Program-made: the position numbers and the translations under genes
Source of the DNA: Bulleidia sp.
GTDB taxonomy: Bacteria; Bacillota_I; Bacilli_A; Erysipelotrichales; Erysipelotrichaceae
DNA: 17,118 nucleotides
Direction: 5' to 3'
Assembly (NCBI GenBank): GCA_016293365.1
Contig: JAEDEK010000028.1
Span: 1 to 17,118, forward strand
Notes under the pieces: model-generated
The model's input: only the letters and a program-made list of their open reading frames with translations
Database searches by the model: none
What the model was told of the DNA's origin: nothing
In this document: piece after piece, positions 7,226-13,882 of the stretch
Layout of the letters: every line of letters begins with the position of its first letter
Position numbering within the stretch: position 1 is the stretch's first letter

Positions 7226-9483
7226 GGACCAGAGGTTCAAAGCTGGCATTGGCACAATGTGACAGTGTGATTGAAATGCTGCAGGAAAAGTTTCCTTCCT
7301 GCAGTTTTGAAAAGGTGATCATCCATACAAAAGGTGATCTTTCCACACAGCCTCTGACCCATATCGGCGGCAATGGACTGTTTGTCAGGGAAATCGAGCA
7401 GCAGCTGAGCGATGGCAGGATTGATCTGGCGATTCATTCCATGAAGGATCTGCCATCAATGCTGGGGGAAGGATTGATGATCTGTGATCCTGTCAAAAGA
7501 GAAGAAGGACAGGATGTACTGGTTCTACGCAATGCGGAAAGCTTTTCTGCATTGCCGGCAGGGGCGACCATCGCAACAGGCAGTGTACGCAGAAAAATAC
7601 AGCTGAAACAGCTGCGTCGGGACCTGAACATCGTTGATATCCGTGGAAACATTGATACAAGAATCCGTAAGATGCAGGAAAACGGATATGACGGTATCGT
7701 ACTTGCACAGGCAGGATTGAACAGACTTGGTATCCATGATCTGAAGACTGATGTATTTTCCATCGATGAAATGATTCCTTCTCCCTGTCAGGGAATTCTG
7801 GCAGTGGAAATCAGACAGGACAGGGTGGATCTGCAGCAGATGATGAAAGCTGTATCAGATCCTGTGACAGCTGTGGAAGCAGGCGTGGAAAGAGGATTTC
7901 TGAAGGAAATGAATGGAGACTGCAGATGCCCGATCGGCGCAAGGGCAACAGTAGCGGATGGAATGATCACATTACATGCGATGTATGGAAATGATACGAA
8001 AACTGCCCGTGTGAAAGTGAGTGGACATGACAGTGAAGAGGTGATCCGCTCTGCAGCTTCCATGATCCGCAGTCAGCTGGCAGGAACAGTCCGTATTGTC
8101 GGGGCAGGACCGGGAGATCCGGAAATGATCACCATAAAAGGCATGCGTGCGATCAAAGAGGCAGACTGTATTCTGTATGATCGTCTGATACCTGCTGAAC
8201 TGCTGAAACAGGCAGACAGAAACTGTGAAACCATCTATGTCGGCAAAGCCGATCACATGCATACGATGAAACAGAGTCAGATCAATGAACTGCTGGTGGA
8301 AAAAGCAATGGAATACAGGCATGTGGTAAGACTGAAAGGCGGTGATATTTCACTGCTGGCCAGAACACAGGAAGAGGTATCATACCTGAAAGAAAAAGGG
8401 ATTCCATATGAACTGATTTCCGGTATTTCCTCCTGTATGGCAGGACCTGTGGCAGCTGGGATTCCTCTGACAGCACGTGGGGTATGCAGTGGATTTCATG
8501 TTCTTTCCGCCCATGGCAGCCACGATGGCATCAACGATCTTCCGTATGATCAGATTGCTTCCAGTCATGATACATGGGTATTGATGATGGGATTAAAACA
8601 TGTACAGGAAATCGTAGCGCAGCTTGTGAAGCATGGAATGAAGAAAACTACACCGATTGCGGTGATTTCAGGTGCGACAACACCAGATCAGAAAACAGTG
8701 GTTTCAACACTGGAAGGTATGATCAAAGAGCCATTGAATCTGCCATCTCCTGCGATTATTGTGATCGGGGAAACCGTACGGTTTCATATGGAAAAACAGG
8801 AGAAAGCAGAAGTCAGAAAAGAAGTGTATCTGCCGAAGATCGGCTTTGAACGATCACGACTTGCGGATCTGCTTACGGATGTGACAGTCCACGAAATACC
8901 GGTATCCGTCATTTCCTTTCTGGCGTATGAGCAGGATGTGATTCCGGATGTGGCTTTGTTTACAAGCAGGAATGGCGTGGAAGGATTCTTCCATGGACTG
9001 AAACAGGATATCCGTGCCTATGCAAAGACGGTCTTTGCCTGCGTTGGAAAATCCACAGCAGAAAAACTGAGGGAATACGGTATCACAGCAGATATCGTGC
9101 CGGAAAGCCATGACAGTCAGTCATTGCGTCAACAGCTCAACCTGAAGCAGGATACTGTCGTATGTCATTACTGCGGTACCCTGGCAGGAAATCATAACCG
9201 GATGTATCGCGGTTATGATTATCGGGCAGTGCCTGTCTATGATAACAGGCGGCTTGATCTGCAACAGATCGATGTCCCGCAGGATGCTGCGATCATCTTC
9301 ACCTGCTCTTCCAATGTGGAACGGATGATGAACAGAATGGTTCATCCGGAAGCATGGGCAGATCATGGTACAGCCTATGTCATCGGGCCTTCCACATATC
9401 AGACATGCCGTCAGCTTGGGGTACGCAACATCATACAGGCACAGCGTGCGGATTATGAATCACTTGCGGAGCTGATCTTATGA
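7210..9483 (+). CDS. Trifunctional HemC-CobA-HemD fusion: hydroxymethylbilane synthase / uroporphyrinogen-III methyltransferase / uroporphyrinogen-III synthase
   Basis: One uninterrupted 757-residue frame joins three enzymes. Residues 1-~290 are HemC: MQIRVGTRGSKLALAQ, IHSMKDLP (catalytic D80) and GDCRCPIGA, where C238 should hold the dipyrromethane cofactor. Residues ~293-530 are CobA/SUMT: VGAGPGDPE (297-305), YVGK, RLKGGD (374-379), GIPLTARG and a C-terminal PAIIVIGETVRF. Residues ~531-757 are HemD: FTSRNGVE, CVGKSTAEKL and FTCSSNVE-type motifs. Together they turn porphobilinogen into precorrin-2, which the preceding gene product oxidises. CobA-HemD fusions are well known in Firmicutes; adding HemC at the N-terminus is less usual. 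The CobA part departs from consensus after GGD and at VPG. AAAGAGG precedes the start. Confidence 0.92.
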   Translation: MQIRVGTRGSKLALAQCDSVIEMLQEKFPSCSFEKVIIHTKGDLSTQPLTHIGGNGLFVREIEQQLSDGRIDLAIHSMKDLPSMLGEGLMICDPVKREEGQDVLVLRNAESFSALPAGATIATGSVRRKIQLKQLRRDLNIVDIRGNIDTRIRKMQENGYDGIVLAQAGLNRLGIHDLKTDVFSIDEMIPSPCQGILAVEIRQDRVDLQQMMKAVSDPVTAVEAGVERGFLKEMNGDCRCPIGARATVADGMITLHAMYGNDTKTARVKVSGHDSEEVIRSAASMIRSQLAGTVRIVGAGPGDPEMITIKGMRAIKEADCILYDRLIPAELLKQADRNCETIYVGKADHMHTMKQSQINELLVEKAMEYRHVVRLKGGDISLLARTQEEVSYLKEKGIPYELISGISSCMAGPVAAGIPLTARGVCSGFHVLSAHGSHDGINDLPYDQIASSHDTWVLMMGLKHVQEIVAQLVKHGMKKTTPIAVISGATTPDQKTVVSTLEGMIKEPLNLPSPAIIVIGETVRFHMEKQEKAEVRKEVYLPKIGFERSRLADLLTDVTVHEIPVSVISFLAYEQDVIPDVALFTSRNGVEGFFHGLKQDIRAYAKTVFACVGKSTAEKLREYGITADIVPESHDSQSLRQQLNLKQDTVVCHYCGTLAGNHNRMYRGYDYRAVPVYDNRRLDLQQIDVPQDAAIIFTCSSNVERMMNRMVHPEAWADHGTAYVIGPSTYQTCRQLGVRNIIQAQRADYESLAELIL

Positions 9484-10001
9484 TGTCAGTCAGACAGCTG
9501 GCTTCAGCAGCTTTGTTTACTGCCCTCATCAGTATCGGTTCCAGGATCATGATTCCTCTGGATATGATCGGAATGCATTTCACACTGCAATGGCTGTTTG
9601 TCCTGCTGGCAGGACTTCTGCTGGATGAGAAAACAGCCCGCATGAGTGTCGGCTGTTATCTTCTGATCGGTCTGATCGGCATGCCGGTATTTGCTGCAGG
9701 TGGTGGGATCGGATATCTGTTCAAGCCGACATTCGGATTTCTGGCGGGATTTTTTGTGGCGGTATGTCTGATGGGCGTCATGAAAACCGGTCCTTTGATG
9801 AAATGCACAGCAGGCCTTCTGGCAGATTATCTGACCGGGTTTTTCTGGTATCTTTTCATGATGTATGCTGTATATCAGCAGCCTCTTGGAATGATTGCAG
9901 CATTCATCAACTGTTTTACAACCATCATTCCGGATTATCTGCTGTGTCTTTGTGCATGTGCAATTGCCAGAAGACTTGCACCGGTAGTCCGGCATGGATG
10001 A
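9480..10001 (+). CDS. BioY-family ECF transporter substrate-binding protein (biotin type)
   Basis: A 173-residue membrane protein with about six hydrophobic spans. It matches BioY: the N-terminal ALFTALISIGSRIMIPL, then FTLQWLFVLLAGLLLD, and the diagnostic PVFAAGGGIGYLFKPTFGFLAGF segment (GGxGyLxxPtxGfLxGF). BioY is the biotin-binding S component of ECF transporters. The start overlaps the stop of the HemC-CobA-HemD gene (ATGA), with GGAG eight bases upstream, so translation is coupled. Biotin has no known link to siroheme; this may be chance, or the protein may bind something else. No EcfA or EcfT genes are in the window, so it would share an energising module encoded elsewhere. Confidence 0.85.
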   Translation: MMSVRQLASAALFTALISIGSRIMIPLDMIGMHFTLQWLFVLLAGLLLDEKTARMSVGCYLLIGLIGMPVFAAGGGIGYLFKPTFGFLAGFFVAVCLMGVMKTGPLMKCTAGLLADYLTGFFWYLFMMYAVYQQPLGMIAAFINCFTTIIPDYLLCLCACAIARRLAPVVRHG

Positions 10002-10007
10002 TACATG

Positions 10008-10033
10008 GCATGGCTTATGGTCATGCTTTTTTT
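10008..10033 (+). terminator. Weak terminator of the siroheme-bioY operon
   Basis: GCATG (10008-10012) and CATGC (10022-10026) can form a short 5-bp stem followed directly by seven T (10027-10033). The stem is weak but the T run and position are right. Confidence 0.45.
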
Positions 10034-10040
10034 ATGGTCA

Positions 10041-10065
10041 ACAAAAGGACGGGATAACCCGTCCT
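10041..10065 (-). terminator. Intrinsic terminator of the lactate permease gene
   Basis: A perfect 8-bp stem, AGGACGGG (10046-10053) with CCCGTCCT (10058-10065) and a 4-nt loop, is followed on the minus strand by TTTTGTT. It lies five bases past the permease stop. Confidence 0.85.
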
Positions 10066-10070
10066 GAGTA

Positions 10071-11597
10071 TCAGATGAACATGTTGCCGACAAAGGCGAT
10101 GATGGACATCAGTACAATGAAGAATACTGCATATGGAATGACTTTGGATAACAAAGCAGAATCTTTTCCCTGCTGGTCAACACTGCTCAATGCAATGGCA
10201 ATGGACTGTGGAGAAATCATCTTTCCGGCTGCTACTCCAAGTGAGTTCAGACCGACCATCCAGTAGATATTGGACTGAAGTGTTTCAGCAGCACTGGACT
10301 GTACTGCACCAAACAGGACACCGGATGAAGTGCCGGAACCTGTAACGAATGTACCAAGGCAGCCAAGCCATGGTGCTACGATCGGATAGAAGGAGCCGGT
10401 TACGGAGATTGCAAACGCTGCAATGGAAGAAATCATGCCACTGTAACCCATGACCTTTGCACATCCAAGTACACACAGCATGGTGATGATTGTCTGCGTC
10501 ATCTGCTTTACTGTTTCAATCAGTGTGGAAGTAAACTGCTGTACTGTTGCCTTCTGGATCAGGCCACCCAGAATTGCGGAAAGGAAGATCCATACACCAG
10601 GTGTATTGATCCAGGAGAATGTCAGTGATCCTGGATTATCGCCGGAATACACGGTTACCTTGCTGGCAAACTGAGCCAGGAATGTATTGACTGGAGCAAC
10701 CAGCTTGGAAGTGGATAACAGGAAGATAAAGATGAAGATGAATGGTGCAAAGGAGCGTAATGCAGTGGAAACCGTAATGGAATCACCAGCAGGTACATCC
10801 AGTGCATATTCCGGATTCGGTTTTGTCTTTAAGGCAAGACCGATTGTAACAACAAGAGATACCACTGCACCGATGACTGTTGCAAGCTCTGCTCCGACAA
10901 ATGCTGATACAGCAAGCTGAGGCAGCAGGAAGGATACACCGGACATCAGTGTGATAAACCATACATCCTTCAGACCTTTGAGTCCCTTACCGACGATCAT
11001 GACGATTAAGATCGGGCATAACAGGATGAACGGGGAAAGCTGAATGGTCTGGATGGAACTCAGTGTTGTGTTTTCCAGATTCAGCAGATTTGCCAGTGTG
11101 ACAGTCGGAATGCCGATGGATCCGAATGGTGTTGGAACACCATTGGCAATGAGACATAACAGACATGCCATCAGTGGTTCAAAACCAAGTCCGACAAGCA
11201 TGCTTGCTGGAATGGCAACTGCAGTACCGAAGCCTGCCATGCCTTCCATGAAACCTCCAAAGCACCATGCAATAATCAGAGCGAGAATTCTTGCATCGGA
11301 AGATACGGATGAAAGAAGACGCTTGATGACATCCATTGCACCGGTCTTAAGAGACAGGTTATAGGTATATACAGCAGCAATGATGACGATGATGATTGGC
11401 CATAATGCCATCAGGAAGCCTTCCAGAGATGCTGTCATACAGTTGATCAATGATTCGTTCCATACCGTCATTGCCAGAACAATAGACACCAGCAGGGAAC
11501 CGAATGCGGCTCTGTACGTTGGCCACTTCAGCACGATTAAAGCGAAGATCAGCCAAAGAATCGGACTTAATCCAAGTATGAAATGCAGAAAATTCAT
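10071..11597 (-). CDS. lctP: L-lactate permease family transporter (LctP)
   Basis: A 508-residue integral membrane protein with about 12-13 hydrophobic spans. It matches the LctP/LldP family: the N-terminal LHFILGLSPILWLI, the core EGMAGFGTAVAIPASMLVGLGF segment, then NGVPTPFGSIGIPT, and a C-terminal GSGTSSGVLFGAVQ and ISPQSIAIA. The family carries lactate or glycolate with protons across the cytoplasmic membrane. Start ATG 11597 has GAGGGGG five bases upstream; an upstream ATG at 11630 falls within the promoter. It is a single-gene unit with its own terminator. No lactate dehydrogenase or regulator is adjacent. Confidence 0.9.
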   Translation of the reverse strand: MNFLHFILGLSPILWLIFALIVLKWPTYRAAFGSLLVSIVLAMTVWNESLINCMTASLEGFLMALWPIIIVIIAAVYTYNLSLKTGAMDVIKRLLSSVSSDARILALIIAWCFGGFMEGMAGFGTAVAIPASMLVGLGFEPLMACLLCLIANGVPTPFGSIGIPTVTLANLLNLENTTLSSIQTIQLSPFILLCPILIVMIVGKGLKGLKDVWFITLMSGVSFLLPQLAVSAFVGAELATVIGAVVSLVVTIGLALKTKPNPEYALDVPAGDSITVSTALRSFAPFIFIFIFLLSTSKLVAPVNTFLAQFASKVTVYSGDNPGSLTFSWINTPGVWIFLSAILGGLIQKATVQQFTSTLIETVKQMTQTIITMLCVLGCAKVMGYSGMISSIAAFAISVTGSFYPIVAPWLGCLGTFVTGSGTSSGVLFGAVQSSAAETLQSNIYWMVGLNSLGVAAGKMISPQSIAIALSSVDQQGKDSALLSKVIPYAVFFIVLMSIIAFVGNMFI

Positions 11598-11621
11598 ACA
11601 AACCCCCTCTAAAACGACAGC

Positions 11622-11627
11622 ATTATA
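11622..11627 (-). promoter_or_regulatory. -10 element of the proximal lctP promoter
   Basis: The minus strand carries a perfect TATAAT 24 bases before the permease start codon. The hexamer 17 bases further upstream is TTCCTG, a poor -35, so an activator may be needed. Confidence 0.5.
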
Positions 11628-11710
11628 CAATGAATATGCATGTACAGGAATGCCTTTTTCAACAAGAAAGAAAAGAATTCCAATGTTACCGTTTTCAATG
11701 AATAAAAATG

Positions 11711-11742
11711 AAAAAAGCGGGCAGAGGTGGAGTCCTGTGCCC
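11711..11742 (-). terminator. Terminator hairpin upstream of lctP on the minus strand
   Basis: GGGCA (11719-11723) pairs with TGCCC (11738-11742), then one mismatch, then AGG (11725-11727) with CCT (11734-11736) around a 6-nt loop. On the minus strand GC and then six T follow. It precedes the proximal lctP promoter, so it ends or attenuates an RNA that starts further upstream. Confidence 0.65.
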
Positions 11743-11814
11743 TAAAAGAAAGGAAAAAATAATAAAAAACAAGAATCAAGAAACTGTTTCCATTTTCCTG
11801 ACAGGCTCATCATA
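11711..11814 (-). ncRNA. Putative ~100-nt small RNA or attenuated leader upstream of lctP
   Basis: The stretch 11598-11969 holds no convincing gene. On its minus strand a good promoter (TTAACA, 17 bases, TATACT) would start transcription near 11814. The hairpin with T6 at 11711-11742 would end it. Between them lie small hairpins (CCTGTCAGG; GAAACTGTTTC-like) and U-rich runs but no open reading frame with a ribosome-binding site. It may be an independent RNA, or a leader that reads into lctP when termination fails. No known RNA family is recognised. Confidence 0.4.
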
Positions 11815-11820
11815 CAGGAA

Positions 11821-11849
11821 AGTATATGAAAGTGTTACTGTTATGTTAA
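11821..11849 (-). promoter_or_regulatory. Promoter for the putative small RNA
   Basis: On the minus strand TTAACA (complement of 11844-11849) and TATACT (complement of 11821-11826) each match consensus at five of six positions and are exactly 17 bases apart. By eye it is the best promoter in the window, yet no coding gene follows it directly. Confidence 0.6.
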
Positions 11850-11954
11850 AAACTGAAAATCAGGCAATAAAAAGTACAATTTTGAATCAAAATTTCACAG
11901 TGAGCAGGAAATTATTGGTAAATCAGAAAAAATGAAAACAGAACAGAACAAATC

Positions 11955-11963
11955 TGTTATGAT
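11955..11963 (+). promoter_or_regulatory. Extended -10 promoter placed for a leaderless mRNA
   Basis: TGTTATGAT (TGnTATGAT) ends seven bases before the A of the ATG at 11970. Transcription would start at or within a base of the start codon. Confidence 0.55.
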
Positions 11964-11969
11964 TGTGGC

Positions 11970-12344
11970 ATGAAGAAAACAGTGACAGGATTTATCCTTG
12001 CATGCAGTCTGCTGTTATCCGGCTGCACCAGCTCCGTGCAGGATACATTGCAGCAGAAGATTGTTGAATCTCTGCAGAAATGTGTGGAGCAGGCAGATCC
12101 ACTTTCCAGCAATCCATTTGATTATATGAAAGGTATTCCATATCGGACGGTTCTGATGATGGGACAGGATGCCGTGGATGTTCTTCTGAAATGTCATGAA
12201 GATGGCACATTCCATGGAGTCATGGATTATATTGCGATGTATCTGGTGTGGGATATCAATGATGAAACGGATAATCCTTTATTTCAGGAATGCGAAACAG
12301 CACAGCAGATGTATGATGCATGGATGCAGTATATGCAGAAATAA
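11970..12344 (+). CDS. Small lipoprotein of unknown function
   Basis: A 124-residue protein with a clear lipoprotein signal: MKKTVTGFILACSLLLSGC, lipobox LSGC with C19 as the lipidated residue. The mature part is acidic and soluble, with segments NPFDYMKGIPYRTVLMMGQDAVDVLL and a C-terminal ECETAQQMYDAWMQYMQK. I do not recognise a named family. There is no Shine-Dalgarno sequence before the ATG, and the promoter -10 is so close that the mRNA seems leaderless; the signal peptide makes this the only sensible start. It would sit on the outer face of the membrane. No clear terminator follows. Confidence 0.8.
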   Translation: MKKTVTGFILACSLLLSGCTSSVQDTLQQKIVESLQKCVEQADPLSSNPFDYMKGIPYRTVLMMGQDAVDVLLKCHEDGTFHGVMDYIAMYLVWDINDETDNPLFQECETAQQMYDAWMQYMQK

Positions 12345-12407
12345 TCTGATTCGTGGAGTAATCTGCGTATTTCGTTTTTGATTGGTGATTGCCTTATCTA
12401 GATCCGG

Positions 12408-12413
12408 TACAAT
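12408..12413 (+). promoter_or_regulatory. -10 element before the 54-codon gene
   Basis: TACAAT, in the context GGTACAATG, matches the -10 consensus at five of six positions. The predicted start is just ahead of the AGGA ribosome-binding site at 12421-12424. No good -35 is seen. Confidence 0.4.
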
Positions 12414-12432
12414 GATAGTCAGGAATGGATAT

Positions 12433-12597
12433 ATGCTCAAGGATCTGCAGAACAGGAAATATCGTGAATCACTTGTGACAATGTATGTACAGGTACTGTT
12501 GTCAAATAATACAGTTCATTGTGGTTATATCGTTAATCCAAGAAGAGAAGATACGGCACAGATTCCGATCGTGGATACTGTAAAATGGAAGAAATGA
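12433..12597 (+). CDS. Small 54-residue protein of unknown function
   Basis: A short frame starting MLKDLQNRKYRESLVTMYVQ and ending IVDTVKWKK. AGGA lies eight bases before the ATG, a -10 element lies just upstream, and a strong terminator begins three bases after the stop, so the unit has all the parts of a small gene. The protein is basic, with no signal peptide or membrane span, and could be a β-rich small domain. The same frame is open further up to a TTG at 12382, but that reading lacks a ribosome-binding site. I do not recognise it; a remnant of a larger gene is possible. Confidence 0.5.
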   Translation: MLKDLQNRKYRESLVTMYVQVLLSNNTVHCGYIVNPRREDTAQIPIVDTVKWKK

Positions 12598-12600
12598 AGC

Positions 12601-12630
12601 AGGAGCGCAGAATTCGAATGCTCCTTTTTT
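12601..12630 (+). terminator. Intrinsic terminator after the 54-codon gene
   Basis: AGGAGC (12601-12606) pairs with GCTCCT (12620-12625) and is followed by six T. It acts on the plus strand. Confidence 0.8.
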
Positions 12631-12660
12631 CTGGTTGTATGACTGCGCTGTGGTACACAG

Positions 12661-12688
12661 AAAAAGCATCACCATTGCGATGATGCTT
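12661..12688 (-). terminator. Intrinsic terminator of the NYN-domain gene
   Basis: AAGCATCA (12664-12671) and TGATGCTT (12681-12688) form an 8-bp stem with a 9-nt loop. Five T (12661-12665) close the minus-strand side. Confidence 0.82.
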
Positions 12689-12710
12689 ACGGATGCCATG
12701 TGGAATACGA

Positions 12711-13331
12711 TCAGATCAGATTCTGATCTTTCAGATCATTGTAGATCAGACTTCCGGTTTCCTTCTTCATTTCCTTCAGAAGGGAACGATAGATCAGCTG
12801 TTTGGAATTCTTTTTTCCATAGTTGCGGACAACTGTACTGGCTACCTTTCCTGCAGTAACGGAATCATATTTCTGTGCAAAGACGGAAAGGATGCGGTTG
12901 TTGAGTTCTGTTTTGATGGAAGCCTGTGTTTTCTGTGGGATTGTAACGATGACAGGTTCTTCTTTCTTTTCACGGATCTTTCCGATATATGCCTGCAGTG
13001 TGACGGTGACATCTTCTTCTTTGACAAATGTTTCGGCAAGATTGGCATAGCCCTTATCATTGGAAATGATGAAGTAGTTTCTTGTATTGCCATAACGGCA
13101 GATCAGATAGCCGAGTTTACCTGCAATATGCATGTCGACTTCCTGGTTGCCGGAAGAAATATGGTGGACACACAGGCGTGCCTGAAGTCCATTGAGAAGA
13201 TCCAAAGAGATCTTCGGGCAGTGATCGGTATAGAAAATATGGATTTCATCTTCCGCAGCAAGGGTGGAAAGATCAAGAAAATCCTGCGAATTGACGTTTT
13301 CAAAATCAAGCAGATAGATTGCTGGAATCAT
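12711..13331 (-). CDS. NYN/PIN-like domain protein (putative ribonuclease)
   Basis: A 206-residue cytoplasmic protein. The N-terminal ~125 residues match PIN-like NYN domains, which bind Mg2+ and cut RNA. AIYLLDFENVN has acidic D9 and E11 with N12, EVDMHIAGKLGYLI has D66, and YFIISNDKGYANL has D92. These acidic positions are where the family's metal ligands sit. The rest (about 135-206) is a charged linker and a helical domain (IKTELNNRILSVFAQKY...), perhaps for RNA or partner binding. Start ATG 13331 has AGGAG nine bases upstream; the upstream in-frame ATG at 13376 overlaps the Nudix gene. An own promoter lies in the gap after the Nudix gene. RNA target unknown. Confidence 0.8.
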   Translation of the reverse strand: MIPAIYLLDFENVNSQDFLDLSTLAAEDEIHIFYTDHCPKISLDLLNGLQARLCVHHISSGNQEVDMHIAGKLGYLICRYGNTRNYFIISNDKGYANLAETFVKEEDVTVTLQAYIGKIREKKEEPVIVTIPQKTQASIKTELNNRILSVFAQKYDSVTAGKVASTVVRNYGKKNSKQLIYRSLLKEMKKETGSLIYNDLKDQNLI

Positions 13332-13356
13332 GGTTTTATCTCCTGTATTGTCTGTA

Positions 13357-13365
13357 ATCATAACA
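13357..13365 (-). promoter_or_regulatory. Extended -10 promoter of the NYN-domain gene
   Basis: The minus strand reads TGTTATGAT, identical to the lipoprotein promoter at 11955-11963. It lies just past the Nudix stop and ~25 bases before the NYN start, so the NYN gene can be transcribed alone. Confidence 0.5.
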
Positions 13366-13372
13366 CATGGTG

Positions 13373-13819
13373 TCATTTCAGAACAGGGATATAGTCATCA
13401 CCGGCAAGAAAAAGCTCGGAATATTCCTGTGTGAATACCTTCAGCATGCTGTCCATATGCCAGATACAGTTTTCTGACAGAAGTGTTTCCAGGGGTGTCC
13501 AGAATACTTCTCCTTCCCTGGAGGAATGCAGATCACCGCTGAAGGTATCTGCTGTATAGAGAAATACGATGTATCGGTCTCCATCTTCTTCCATCCATTC
13601 CTTGATCCCGACCAGTTTTGGATGAGTGACAGTAAGACCTGTCTCCTCCTGCAGTTCACGGATCATTGCGTCTATCACCGGTTCACGTGGTTCCACATGC
13701 CCGCCCGGAAATGTAATGCCGGAAAAATCATCATCGACTCTTTTGTTCTGTACCAGTACATTGTTTCCATTGGTAATCATGCACATATTTGTAAGTGTAA
13801 CGTGTTCTTTTCTGTCCAT
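13373..13819 (-). CDS. Nudix hydrolase
   Basis: A 148-residue enzyme of the Nudix superfamily, which cuts nucleoside diphosphates linked to another group. The Nudix box is exact: G40, E46, then REL (54-56), EE (58-59) and G61 in GGHVEPREPVIDAMIREL plus QEETGL, fitting G-x5-E-x7-REUxEExGU. The sequence around it (MCMITNGNNVLVQNKR; GITFPGGH) resembles MutT/8-oxo-dGTPase-like members, but ADP-ribose hydrolases use the same fold. It starts at ATG 13819; there is no clear ribosome-binding site, and a TTG at 13849 is the only earlier in-frame option. It is divergent from the macro-domain gene, which makes ADP-ribose or a related compound a fair guess as substrate. Confidence 0.88.
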   Translation of the reverse strand: MDRKEHVTLTNMCMITNGNNVLVQNKRVDDDFSGITFPGGHVEPREPVIDAMIRELQEETGLTVTHPKLVGIKEWMEEDGDRYIVFLYTADTFSGDLHSSREGEVFWTPLETLLSENCIWHMDSMLKVFTQEYSELFLAGDDYIPVLK

Positions 13820-13828
13820 ACCAAAGCA

Positions 13829-13837
13829 TGGTAAACT
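13829..13837 (+). promoter_or_regulatory. Extended -10 promoter of the macro-domain gene
   Basis: TGGTAAACT, in the context ATGGTAAACT, repeats the element before the siroheme operon. It lies ~46 bases before the macro-domain start, and its complement holds a possible TACCAT -10 for the divergent Nudix gene. Confidence 0.42.
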
Positions 13838-13882
13838 GTTATCAGTCAATATGCAATCAATTTATCCTGGAGTGTGAATCAT

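Noticed and set aside
7210..9483. Possibility that the three-domain frame is an assembly artefact
   Set aside because: Domain joins are in frame, codon use is even across them, and there are no internal ribosome-binding sites at the domain borders; only reads could fully exclude it.
11708..11935. 75-codon plus-strand frame in the gap upstream of lctP
   Set aside because: No ribosome-binding site; it spans the minus-strand hairpin and promoter, and the lysine/asparagine-rich product reflects AT-rich DNA.
12693..13394. Plus-strand frame of 233 codons opposite the NYN gene
   Set aside because: The minus strand carries clear NYN motifs, a ribosome-binding site and a terminator. The plus frame is Cys/Phe-rich with no family match, as expected of an antisense shadow.
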